Origin: an uncultured Oscillospiraceae bacterium
GTDB taxonomy: Bacteria > Bacillota > Clostridia > Oscillospirales > Oscillospiraceae
Length of the DNA stretch: 64,000 nt
Direction: 5' to 3'
Assembly: GCA_934569225.1 (NCBI GenBank)
Contig: CAKTKC010000003.1
Location: 1 to 64,000 of the forward strand
The first letter of the stretch is position 1; every line of letters begins with the position of its first letter. Shown in pieces: positions 32,481-40,095 of this stretch. Below the pieces are notes generated by a model. It had not been told where the DNA came from. It ran no database searches and was given only the letters and a program-made list of their open reading frames with translations. Both the position numbers and the translations under genes were made by a program.

Positions 32481-33860
32481 ATGAGTACCAAGAATTTACA
32501 GGTCCCCTTTCTTCCCCAGCCTCGCATGATCGTTGCCAACGGCAATACCTGCAAAGTTGCTGGATCGGTCGTGTACAGTACCAATATGTCACAGAAGGAA
32601 AGCTATGACTACTTGCTGGGCATGGCCGGAATGACTTGTATTGAGAAGCGGGATATCGTTACCGATGATCTGAGAACTCTATATGTGGTGCTGGGCAAGG
32701 TGCCTCAGGACTTGGCTATGTACCCGGAAAGTGACGACGAGGAGGCCTACGCACTCTGCTCTACCACTGATTCCATCATCATTGCCGCCAATACCGAAAA
32801 GGGCATTGCTATGGGCATTAAATTGGTGGTAAAACTTCAGCGAGCTGGTTTACTGACAACCGGTGTATTGGTGCAGGATTATCCAGACATTCATTTCCGC
32901 GGTGTGCAGATGGAGCTTTTCCGCCCCAATGATGGCACAGAAAAGGATGACACTACACTGGCTGATGTTCGCCGCAGACTAATCGTAGCTGCCTTGTCCA
33001 ACTATAATTATGTGTTCCTACAATTCTGGGGAATGTTCCCATTCCGTGATCAGCCCGGTGCTTCTTGGCCGGAGGCCTACACTTGGAAAGAAATCAGGGA
33101 GCTCATTGATTTCATTGCTGACGATCTGCATATGATCCCTTGCCCCACTCAGAATTTGGTGAGCCACGCTGCCTGGAGTCGTTTGGCTTCCCGCCAGCAT
33201 GTTATGCTGGATCAGCACCCAGAGCGGGCAGATCTGTATGTCCAGGGTGGCTGGTGCTTCGCCACAGAGCGCCCCCAGACGAAGGAATTTCTGAAGTGTA
33301 TTATGGATGATTTGATCGAAATATTCCGCAATCCTCCTTTCTTTAATGTTTCTGCAGATAAGTGCTTCGGCTTCGCCTCTGAAGAGGAAGATCGAATAGT
33401 TTCTGCTGATGTGCTGTTTGTAAAGCACCTGTGCTTCCTGCGGGACTATCTGACCAAGAAGGGCAGCCGCATGGTGATGTGGTCTGATATGCTTTACTCT
33501 TCCATGGACAATTTAACGTGGAAATGCTCCCCTGAGACTGCCAATTATCTGCCTAAGGATATCTTGATGAATGTCTGGACACACAATGATCCCGGCGATT
33601 ATTGGGCTGACATCGACTTCTTTGAAAGTAAGGGTTTTCAGACTGTTTATGCCCCCTTCTTTAACAAAGCTGGTGCGGCCAGCATGGTCAAGCTGTGCAA
33701 GAAGCACGGCAGCTTGGGTATGTTACAGACCACTTGGCACCGTCCGGAACTGGCACTGCCAACCATCGTCTACACTGGTGGCGTTGAATGGGGTTCTGTT
33801 AGCGGCGATCCTCAGGACGAGGCACGCCTGTTTGCTGTGATCAATCTTTACAAAGAGTGA
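32481..33860 (+). CDS. GH20-like (beta-hexosaminidase fold) protein, catalytic pair not conserved
   Basis: A 459-residue cytoplasmic protein without signal peptide. An N-terminal GH20b-like region (AYALCSTTDSIIIAANTEKG) leads into a TIM barrel entered by VQDYPDIHFRGVQME, the usual GH20 D-x-P-x-x-x-R-G site. GH20 enzymes use adjacent Asp-Glu; where I expect it the text is FNVSADKCFGF, Asp-Lys. It may be inactive, or use another residue, or belong to a sister family. AAAGGAG lies ten bases before ATG 32481. It probably handles N-acetylhexosamine-containing oligosaccharides. Confidence 0.65.
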   Translation: MSTKNLQVPFLPQPRMIVANGNTCKVAGSVVYSTNMSQKESYDYLLGMAGMTCIEKRDIVTDDLRTLYVVLGKVPQDLAMYPESDDEEAYALCSTTDSIIIAANTEKGIAMGIKLVVKLQRAGLLTTGVLVQDYPDIHFRGVQMELFRPNDGTEKDDTTLADVRRRLIVAALSNYNYVFLQFWGMFPFRDQPGASWPEAYTWKEIRELIDFIADDLHMIPCPTQNLVSHAAWSRLASRQHVMLDQHPERADLYVQGGWCFATERPQTKEFLKCIMDDLIEIFRNPPFFNVSADKCFGFASEEEDRIVSADVLFVKHLCFLRDYLTKKGSRMVMWSDMLYSSMDNLTWKCSPETANYLPKDILMNVWTHNDPGDYWADIDFFESKGFQTVYAPFFNKAGAASMVKLCKKHGSLGMLQTTWHRPELALPTIVYTGGVEWGSVSGDPQDEARLFAVINLYKE

Positions 33861-33884
33861 TCCCTGAAGATTTTAAGGAGCAAT

Positions 33885-34568
33885 ATGCAAATAAAAGACC
33901 GAGAACATCTTGGGCCAACGGGGTATATCCTGTCCCTGTTCCATAACCTACAAGCCTTAATTTTATGCAATGTGCTGTTTCTGCTTTTTTGTATCCCTGT
34001 ATTTACAGCGGGAGCCGCCCTGATTGCATTGAACCGCGTGGTTTGCAAGTTGATAGAAGAGGAAAGCGTATCCGTGATCCATGAATTTTGGCAAACTATG
34101 AAGCGCGAGTTTCTTAGTGGATTACTGACAAATGTTCTGATACTGCCAGTCGCCGTTGCCACAGGGATGTTCTCACTACGATGCCTGCGACTGTTGCTGT
34201 TGAAAGCTGTGAGTCTGCCCTTGGCCGCAGCCATTTTCCTGGTGTTTTTCCTATGCTGTAGCTTTTGCGTGTACTGGTTCCCGTTGCTGGCATTTTCTGA
34301 TGCCAGCTTGGGAACAGTGCTGAAAAATACAGTGCTTCTGTGCGGTGCCAATGGCGTGTACACTGCTCTGGGGGGCATCACGACAGGAATATTATTACTG
34401 ACAGGTTTCGGCCTGTTTCCCTATTCCTTCCCAGTACTGGTTTGCGTCTGGTTTGCGGTGGTTGCATTTAATGCCTGCTTCTTTGGCTGGCAGGGGGCGA
34501 AGCGATTTGTTTTTCCACCTTATTACACTACCAACCCGGAGAAAACTCAGAAAATATGGCTGGAATAA
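33885..34568 (+). CDS. DUF624 (YesL-like) membrane protein
   Basis: A 227-residue protein with five to six predicted membrane helices and the DUF624 opening (YILSLFHNLQALILCNVLFL; then ATG-like PVFTAGAALIALNRV). YesL-type proteins are encoded beside carbohydrate ABC importers in Bacillus and Clostridia, probably as accessory membrane factors. It follows the GH20-like gene by 24 bases with AAGGAG four bases before the start. Confidence 0.8.
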   Translation: MQIKDREHLGPTGYILSLFHNLQALILCNVLFLLFCIPVFTAGAALIALNRVVCKLIEEESVSVIHEFWQTMKREFLSGLLTNVLILPVAVATGMFSLRCLRLLLLKAVSLPLAAAIFLVFFLCCSFCVYWFPLLAFSDASLGTVLKNTVLLCGANGVYTALGGITTGILLLTGFGLFPYSFPVLVCVWFAVVAFNACFFGWQGAKRFVFPPYYTTNPEKTQKIWLE

Positions 34569-34599
34569 TGAAACTGGAAAACAAAGAAGGAGAATATAC

Positions 34600-35631
34600 A
34601 TGTCTATCAAACATACTGCCATCAGTTATTACGGTTTTAATTATGTCGAGCACGCGGAGAAGGACTTCCGGGAAATGATCGACCATGGCGTGGACACTGT
34701 TCTGCTTGCCATTACTGAGTTCGATATGGACTTCTGGTTCCCCAACATCAACGCCATCGTGAAGAAGGCGCACGAAATGGGTCTGCGGGTCATCGCGGAT
34801 ACCTGGGGCATCGGCAAGTATTTTGGCGGCGAACAGGTTTCCCTGTTCCTGCAGAACAACATCCATCACCGCCAGGTCAGCGCCTACACCGGCGAAGTGC
34901 TGAACGCTGCCTGCTTCAACACCAATTCCTTCCGGGATTACTTCGAGCGCCTGTGCCTGAAGCTTGCCCGGGAGACGGAGGTGGACGGCTTCTTCTGGGA
35001 TGAGCCTCACTATGCCTATCCCAAGAGCTACGCCTCCATCACCGGCGGCGCCGGCGACGACTGGGCGTGCCGCTGCCCTGAGTGCATGAAGAAGTTCCAG
35101 GAATACTACGGCTACGAGATGCCCAAGTTCATGAACGACGATGTCAAGCAGTTCCGGTGGAGAGAGGCGCTGGAAACCCTGAGCCGTGTCTCCAAGTCCC
35201 TGAAGGAGTACAATCCCAAGCTGGAGATCACCTGCTGCGTCCACGCGACCCTGAACGGCTACTACGTCACGGAGCTGCGGGGCTACGACAACTGGGACAT
35301 GGTGGCGGCCTGCCCCTATTTCGACGTGTTCTCCACCACCATCATCAACTGGAGCCTGCCGGACAGCTTCTTCCAGGAGATCACCGACCGCACCGTGGCC
35401 GTGGCAAAGAAGTACGGCAAGGAATCCGAGCGGTGGCTGATGGGCTACAACAAGCGCCCCGAAAAATGGGAGCAGATCGACCACGTCGTGGACATGTACG
35501 AGGCGGCGGGCGTAGACCGTCTGGCCACCTGGACATACCGCGGCGGCTACGGCACGTCCGTCGCTGCCAAGGACGCGCTGGAGCTGTGGGACAACATCGG
35601 CCGCAACTATAAGCGGGTTCTGCAAAAGTAA
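34600..35631 (+). CDS. Putative TIM-barrel glycoside hydrolase-like protein
   Basis: A 343-residue cytoplasmic protein. The pattern suggests a (beta/alpha)8 barrel: HGVDTVLLAITEFDMDFWFP, MGLRVIADTWGIG and EVDGFFWDEPHYAYP with an Asp-Glu pair at a strand end. A cysteine cluster WACRCPECMKKFQEYYG follows, seen in family-10-like (GHL10/DUF4015-type) proteins. Codons are strongly biased to C/G endings, unlike the five genes before it. AAGGAG lies eight bases before the ATG. Probably acts on the same glycan, but the family is uncertain. Confidence 0.65.
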   Translation: MSIKHTAISYYGFNYVEHAEKDFREMIDHGVDTVLLAITEFDMDFWFPNINAIVKKAHEMGLRVIADTWGIGKYFGGEQVSLFLQNNIHHRQVSAYTGEVLNAACFNTNSFRDYFERLCLKLARETEVDGFFWDEPHYAYPKSYASITGGAGDDWACRCPECMKKFQEYYGYEMPKFMNDDVKQFRWREALETLSRVSKSLKEYNPKLEITCCVHATLNGYYVTELRGYDNWDMVAACPYFDVFSTTIINWSLPDSFFQEITDRTVAVAKKYGKESERWLMGYNKRPEKWEQIDHVVDMYEAAGVDRLATWTYRGGYGTSVAAKDALELWDNIGRNYKRVLQK

Positions 35632-35684
35632 GTTTTCTTCATGTGCGCGGGAATACATCATGTGAACCTGCGCGGTGCCTCCAC

Positions 35685-35721
35685 GCAATTCCCCCTGACG
35701 GTTTCCGTCAGGGGGAATTGC
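35685..35721 (+). terminator. Strong hairpin at the end of the glycan operon
   Basis: A 17-base perfect stem (35685-35701 with 35705-35721) around TTT. No long T run follows (TTCGCC), but its strength and position suggest the 3' end of the importer 1 operon. Confidence 0.6.
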
Positions 35722-35811
35722 TTCGCCGTGCATTCCAATTTCTGTGGGATTTTTTATTGCTTTCGCCTTGATTGACTGGAAAATCCGGGCATTTTTTAAT
35801 TCTTTTGCGCA

Positions 35812-35840
35812 TTGTTTTTTCCTCCGAAAAGAAGTATGAT
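35812..35840 (+). promoter_or_regulatory. Promoter of the BMP-fusion gene
   Basis: TTGTTT (35812-35817), 17-base spacer, TATGAT (35835-35840). The predicted start lies about 30 bases before ATG 35876. Confidence 0.5.
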
Positions 35841-35875
35841 TTTGTCGAACAGATCAGTATTTTGGAGGAATCAGA

Positions 35876-37807
35876 ATGACGGTTGCAGAGGCCGAAGACG
35901 AATACCTGAAAGCGGTCAGGCTCGGACAGAAGGAGTGCGCCATGCTTCAGGGGAAGGGACAGAATCCCTTTCCGCTGGTGCTGGATCAGATTTTGGGCGG
36001 CGGTGTTTCCGAGGGCGCGCAGAACGTCGGCACGCTGGAGATACCCATTGAACGGATCGTGGGTGTGAAAAGCGCCGGAAGAATTTCCGCTTTTTCGGCG
36101 GGCTTTTTCCCGCTGCTGGACTGCGAGTCGGAATTTGCGATGAAGTGGATCGCGCTGTGTCAGGCACATCATGGGGACGAGGGCATCCGCGACCCCATTA
36201 TCAGCTACGAATATCTGGGAAATTTCTATGTTCAGGAGGGAAACAAGCGCCTGAGCGTGCTGAAATATTACGGAGCGGTCAGGATATCCAGCATCGTTTA
36301 CCGCATCGTGCCGCCGCTGAGCCAGGGCGTGGAGATCCGCGCCTATTACGAATTCCTGGAATTTTTCAAATACGCAAAGCTGTATGACGTTCGCTACACC
36401 CATCCGGGGTACTATATGCAGCTGCTGGCGCTTACCAATCTGCCGAAGGATAGGCCGTGGACGGAGGACGAGCGCCGCCGTTTCCGGGCGTATTTCCAGT
36501 ATTTCCGGGATGCGTTTGACGCTCTGGGCGGCCGGGGGCTGCACATCCAGCCGGAGGAAGCGCTGCTGCTGTGGCTGCATGTGCATCCGTTTTCTGATCT
36601 GGGAACGCTGTCCGGCACCCAGCTGAAAAAATCTCTCAGCGAATTGTGGGAGAATGTGGTGGCGATGGACTTGCCGGATTTAGTCGTGCGGACGGAAGCG
36701 GCAGGGACTGCCCCAAAGCAGTCGCTGTTTGACCGGCTGCGGCGGTCGGGTCACGTCAATGTTGCCTTCGTTCACCAGCGTACCGTGGAGACCAGCCCGT
36801 GGACATGCGCCCATGACGTGGGGAGAAGGCACCTGGAGGACGCTCTGGGGAACGCGGTCACGGTGCGCAGCTATTTCGGCGCGGACACGGCCGTCCAGGC
36901 GGAGGCGCTTCTGGAGCAGGCCGTCGCCGACGGCGCGGAGGTCATCTTCACCACGACGCCCCAGCTGATCGCGCCCAGCCTGAAGGTCTCCATCCGCTAT
37001 CCCAAGGTGCGGTTCCTGAACTGCTCCATTCACATGCCCTATTCCACGGTTCGTACCTATTACAGCCGGATTTACGAGGGAAAATTCATCACCGGCGCGA
37101 TTGCCGGAGCCATCGCGGACAACAATCGGATCGGATACGTGGGTTCTTACCCGATTTTCGGCGTCCCCGCCTCCATCAACGCCTTTGCCCTGGGTGCGCA
37201 GCTCACCAATCCCAGAGCGCAGATCGAGCTGAAATGGTCGTGCCTGCCGGGCAACCCGACCCAGGAGTTTATCCGGGAGGGAATCCGCGTGATCTCCAAC
37301 CGGGATACACCGGTGGAGGACAAGCTGCACACGGAGTACGGCACCTATTACGTGGGCGACAACGGCGAATTTATCCCGCTGGGCTCGCCCTGCTGGGTCT
37401 GGGGAAAGTTCTATGAGAACGTGATCCGGGCGATTCTGTCCGGCACCTGGGACGACAGCCACGGACAGGCCGTGAACGACTGGTGGGGACTGAGCAGCGG
37501 CGTGATCGATGTAAAGCTGGCGGATGATCTGCCGGAAGGCGTGAAAAATCTGGCGCTTTACCTGCGCAGCGGCATCAAGAACGGAACGATCGACCCCTTC
37601 CGCAGAAAGATCGTTGCCCAGGGCGGCGTGGTCAGGAACGACGGCTTACGGACGCTGGGGGCGGAAGACCTGCTTCACATGGACTGGCTGTGCGAAAATA
37701 TCCACGGCGCGATTCCCACCTATGACGAGCTGCTCCCGATTTCCAGGCCGACGGTGCGGCTTCTGGGCATTTACCGGGATACCATTCCGGAAAGTGATGT
37801 TATGTAA
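35876..37807 (+). CDS. Cytoplasmic BMP-domain protein with ParB-like N-terminal region
   Basis: A 643-residue protein with no signal peptide or lipobox. The first half (about 1-290) includes FYVQEGNKRLSVLKYYGAV, similar to the ParB/sulfiredoxin-fold pattern of 'x-x-G-N-x-R-x-x-V-L'. The second half (about 300-600) reads as a BMP/PnrA nucleoside-binding domain: VNVAFVHQRTVETSPWTCAH, GKFITGAIAGAIADNNRIGY, and FYENVIRAILSGTWDD. BMP domains are normally exported lipoproteins. A cytoplasmic version fused to a DNA/nucleotide-type domain suggests a nucleoside or purine sensor. GGAGGAA precedes the ATG; the transcript ends at 37823-37861. Confidence 0.72.
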   Translation: MTVAEAEDEYLKAVRLGQKECAMLQGKGQNPFPLVLDQILGGGVSEGAQNVGTLEIPIERIVGVKSAGRISAFSAGFFPLLDCESEFAMKWIALCQAHHGDEGIRDPIISYEYLGNFYVQEGNKRLSVLKYYGAVRISSIVYRIVPPLSQGVEIRAYYEFLEFFKYAKLYDVRYTHPGYYMQLLALTNLPKDRPWTEDERRRFRAYFQYFRDAFDALGGRGLHIQPEEALLLWLHVHPFSDLGTLSGTQLKKSLSELWENVVAMDLPDLVVRTEAAGTAPKQSLFDRLRRSGHVNVAFVHQRTVETSPWTCAHDVGRRHLEDALGNAVTVRSYFGADTAVQAEALLEQAVADGAEVIFTTTPQLIAPSLKVSIRYPKVRFLNCSIHMPYSTVRTYYSRIYEGKFITGAIAGAIADNNRIGYVGSYPIFGVPASINAFALGAQLTNPRAQIELKWSCLPGNPTQEFIREGIRVISNRDTPVEDKLHTEYGTYYVGDNGEFIPLGSPCWVWGKFYENVIRAILSGTWDDSHGQAVNDWWGLSSGVIDVKLADDLPEGVKNLALYLRSGIKNGTIDPFRRKIVAQGGVVRNDGLRTLGAEDLLHMDWLCENIHGAIPTYDELLPISRPTVRLLGIYRDTIPESDVM

Positions 37808-37822
37808 ACTTCAATCCAAAAG

Positions 37823-37861
37823 AAAAGGACGTATTGCAATTGACTGCAATACGTCCTTTTT
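37823..37861. terminator. Bidirectional intrinsic terminator
   Basis: A 16-base perfect stem (37823-37838 with 37845-37860), six-base loop, TTTTT on the + side and AAAA on the other. It separates the convergent BMP-fusion (+) and IclR (-) genes. Confidence 0.88.
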
Positions 37862-37868
37862 GTAATTC

Positions 37869-38651
37869 TCAGTGCTTCCAGGTGGCGTACAAGCGGCTGG
37901 TGATCTTCTCGGAGGCTTCCCGGAGGGGCTCCAGATAGGGCAGAAGCGTGCTGGTATCCTCGACGCCGATAAAGCCGCTGAAGGACAGTGTGGCAATGAT
38001 TGTGCCGGTATAGTTGCGGACGGGCACGGCAATACAGGTGCCGTTCATGACGGATTCACTGTGGTCGAAGGCGTAGCCGTTGCGTTCGGCCTCCCGGATG
38101 GCCTGGCGGAAAACCGCTGGGTCGGTGATGGTGTAGGGGGTGAGGGGCACCATTTCGCAGGAGGACATGATCTGCTCCATCAGGCTGACGGGAAGCTCGG
38201 ACAGAAGGATCTTGCCGCCGGCGCAGGCGTAGAAGGGGAGGGTCGTCCGGAGAGGCGGGGTATAATCCATCAGCTTGCTGGTACGGGATTGCTGCAAAAT
38301 CGTGCAGTAAGCGCCGTCCCGCACCAGAAGGTTCATGGCCTGATTGTATTTTGCGGTGTATTCCTTCATGACGTACAGCGCGACCTCCCGCAGAGCGAGG
38401 TAGAGGTTGTCCTTCTCAGTCACGAAGCTGATCTTACCGCCCACAATATAGCGGTCGTCGTTGGTCTGAAATGCCCAGCCTGCCATTTCCAGCGTTTTCA
38501 GGATGCGGCAGGTGGTGGAGGCGGTGAGGCAGCATTGTTTGGCGATTTCGTTGACGCCCAGGCTCCCCTTGGTCACTCTCAGCAGATCGAGAACATTGAG
38601 GGCGTTGTCTACCATTTTGATGGTTTCACTGGGCTGTTCTTGTGTTCGCAA
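37869..38651 (-). CDS. IclR-family transcriptional regulator 1
   Basis: A 260-residue regulator. The N-terminal winged helix (about 15-75) contains ALNVLDLLRVTKGSLGVNEI and STTCRILKTLEMAGW. The C-terminal IclR effector domain has ALYVMKEYTAKYNQAMNLLV and FYACAGGKILLSELP, ending in ATLSFSGFIGVE. A TTG start at 38651 with AAAGGA ten bases upstream aligns with the GTG start of its paralogue at 50266; the longer upstream frame is leader. It is close kin of IclR 2 and is divergent from aldolase gene 1. Likely controls the GGAAT-N4-ATTCC sites. Confidence 0.87.
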   Translation of the reverse strand: MRTQEQPSETIKMVDNALNVLDLLRVTKGSLGVNEIAKQCCLTASTTCRILKTLEMAGWAFQTNDDRYIVGGKISFVTEKDNLYLALREVALYVMKEYTAKYNQAMNLLVRDGAYCTILQQSRTSKLMDYTPPLRTTLPFYACAGGKILLSELPVSLMEQIMSSCEMVPLTPYTITDPAVFRQAIREAERNGYAFDHSESVMNGTCIAVPVRNYTGTIIATLSFSGFIGVEDTSTLLPYLEPLREASEKITSRLYATWKH

Positions 38652-38753
38652 TGTCGTTCTGTCCTTTCGCGGGATTGCGGCAGACGGCGATGCCTGCCGG
38701 AATGGGTATTTCCTGCCTGCCGGGGCTTGCGCATCGCCTTTTCCACTGAGATT

Positions 38754-38782
38754 ATCATACATAATCTGGGAACATTTGTCAA
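38754..38782 (-). promoter_or_regulatory. Promoter of IclR 1
   Basis: On the - strand TTGACA (38782-38777), a 17-base spacer and TATGAT (38759-38754). Transcription should begin near 38747, giving a leader of about 95 bases before the TTG start. Confidence 0.75.
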
Positions 38783-38833
38783 TGTTTACCTTAAAATGTT
38801 GGGCAAAGAATGTTTTTTTAGGATTATCCGAAA

Positions 38834-38851
38834 CCGGAATGTTCATTCCGG
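38834..38851. promoter_or_regulatory. IclR-type operator, distal site
   Basis: CCGGAATGTTCATTCCGG, perfect 8-base arms around TT. It lies between the two divergent promoters, about 92 bases upstream of the aldolase 1 -35. This suits looping or autoregulation of IclR 1. Confidence 0.65.
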
Positions 38852-38942
38852 AAAAATAAAGGCCAAATCAAGTGAAATTAGCCAAAACTTGACCTTCCAC
38901 ATTGTGCGTTTGTACAAAAAGCTTAAATAACGAAAAAAGAGC

Positions 38943-38971
38943 TTGCAATTTTTGTCTGATTGCGTTAGTAT
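38943..38971 (+). promoter_or_regulatory. Promoter of aldolase gene 1
   Basis: TTGCAA (38943-38948), 17-base spacer, TAGTAT (38966-38971). A weak -10 compatible with regulated expression; the operator at 38977-38992 covers the transcription start. Confidence 0.6.
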
Positions 38972-38976
38972 ACGAG

Positions 38977-38992
38977 TGGAATAACTATTCCA
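38977..38992. promoter_or_regulatory. IclR-type operator over the aldolase 1 transcription start
   Basis: TGGAATAACTATTCCA, 7-base perfect arms, starting six bases after the -10. It resembles the IclR consensus TGGAAAT-N-ATTTCCA of E. coli. The position implies repression by blocking polymerase. Confidence 0.68.
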
Positions 38993-39033
38993 GAAAATAA
39001 GGAACAGAAAAACAACAAAGGAGTACTTAGAAA

Positions 39034-39948
39034 ATGGCTAGACAGAAGCTTACCGGTATTTATATTCCCGTAGTGACCCCGTTCAACGAGGACGAGACCA
39101 TCAACTTTGCCGCGATCGACGAGGTGGCCAAGTTCCTGGCGGAGAACGGCGTTGACGGCATCATCCCCTCCGGCTCCACCGGCGAAATGATCGCCATGAC
39201 CAAGGAAGAGCAGATGGCCGTGAACAAGGCGTACATCCAGGCCGGCCACAAGTACGGCATCAAGGTCGTCGCCTCCACCGGCGCTTACCGCACCGGCGAC
39301 GTCATCGAGATGAGCAAGGCCGCCGAGGCCGACGGCGCCGACGGCGTCATGGTCGTCACTCCCTGGTACATGGGACCCAACAAGGAAGAGCTGTATCACC
39401 ACTACAAGGCCATCCACGATTCCATCGACATCTCTCTGATGATGTACCACAACCCCTACTACTCCACCGTGCTGCTGGACGACCGGTTCATCGCCAAGAT
39501 GTACAACGAAGGCTGCATCGACGCCATCAAGGAGCGCCAGGCCGACGTGTTCCGTCAGCAGAATCTGCGCCGCCTGACCGACGACAACTTCGCCATCTTC
39601 TACGGCTACGACGTCTGCCCCGTTGAGACCCAGTCCACCTGGTCCGACGGTTGGGTCGTGGGCACCGGCAACCTGTTCCCGAAGGAAAACAGCACCATTT
39701 ACAAGCTGGCCAAGGCCGGCAAGCTGAAGGAAGCCATGAAGGCACAGGAAGAGCTGATGTGGCCGTATCTGCCCCTGTTCACCGAGCCCGACTCCAACGG
39801 CGACGTGCTGTGGCTGCAGATGATCAAGATCGGTCTGAAGATGCGGGGCGTCAACGCCGGCTACTGCCGGAAGCCCGTCATCAACGGTCTGCCCCAGGAG
39901 GACATGGATCGTCTGACCGCCGCCCTGAAGCATTACAACTACATCTGA
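39034..39948 (+). CDS. DapA/NanA-family class I aldolase, copy 1
   Basis: A 304-residue member of the dihydrodipicolinate synthase/N-acetylneuraminate lyase family. Seen: IPVVTPFNEDETINFAAIDE, the SGSTGEM carboxylate-binding loop, YHNPYYSTV (catalytic Tyr of Y-N-x-P) and CIDAIKE with the likely Schiff-base Lys. Such enzymes cleave or form 2-keto-3-deoxy acids with pyruvate. The gene is the same as the copy at 50662 at all but about two positions, and identity stops at ATG and TGA. GGAGTAC lies upstream. It opens the importer 2 and sugar-acid operon. Exact substrate unknown; it is unlikely to be the lysine-pathway DapA. Confidence 0.87.
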   Translation: MARQKLTGIYIPVVTPFNEDETINFAAIDEVAKFLAENGVDGIIPSGSTGEMIAMTKEEQMAVNKAYIQAGHKYGIKVVASTGAYRTGDVIEMSKAAEADGADGVMVVTPWYMGPNKEELYHHYKAIHDSIDISLMMYHNPYYSTVLLDDRFIAKMYNEGCIDAIKERQADVFRQQNLRRLTDDNFAIFYGYDVCPVETQSTWSDGWVVGTGNLFPKENSTIYKLAKAGKLKEAMKAQEELMWPYLPLFTEPDSNGDVLWLQMIKIGLKMRGVNAGYCRKPVINGLPQEDMDRLTAALKHYNYI

Positions 39949-39975
39949 GGAAACCAATCAAGTGCCTTTCATACA

Positions 39976-40011
39976 TGCTCTGCCCCCGCGCCCCTTTCCG
40001 GGGGCAGAGCA
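39976..40011 (+). other. Intercistronic hairpin between aldolase 1 and importer 2
   Basis: A 13-pair stem TGCTCTGCCCCCG with its complement (39976-39988 with 39999-40011) and a ten-base C-rich loop; no T run. Probably an mRNA-stabilising element for aldolase 1. Confidence 0.55.
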
Positions 40012-40095
40012 CGACCCCCAGCGATGCATGGAATAACGGCTCAGGCCGTGAAAATAAAAACCGGAACCATAAAATAAGACTGGAGGAACGAAAAA

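Larger units (their letters stand above)
38652..39033. other. Divergent control region of IclR 1 and aldolase 1 (382 bp)
   Basis: No gene. It holds two promoters (38754-38782 -, 38943-38971 +), two full operator dyads (38834-38851, 38977-38992) and an imperfect one with one extra base in the IclR 1 leader (GGAATGGGTATTTCC, 38699-38713). Confidence 0.7.

Noticed and set aside
35876..37807. Exported purine nucleoside-binding lipoprotein
   Set aside because: No signal sequence or lipobox at the N-terminus, and no upstream start would supply one.
39034..39948. Lysine-biosynthesis dapA
   Set aside because: The genes around it are for import and oxidation of a carbohydrate, it is IclR-regulated and duplicated, and no other lysine genes are near.
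38965..39957. A 330-residue open frame antisense to aldolase 1, repeated antisense to copy 2
   Set aside because: It mirrors codon bias of the aldolase gene on the other strand (Val/Gly/His/Asp-rich text), has no ribosome site, and appears twice only because the aldolase gene is duplicated.
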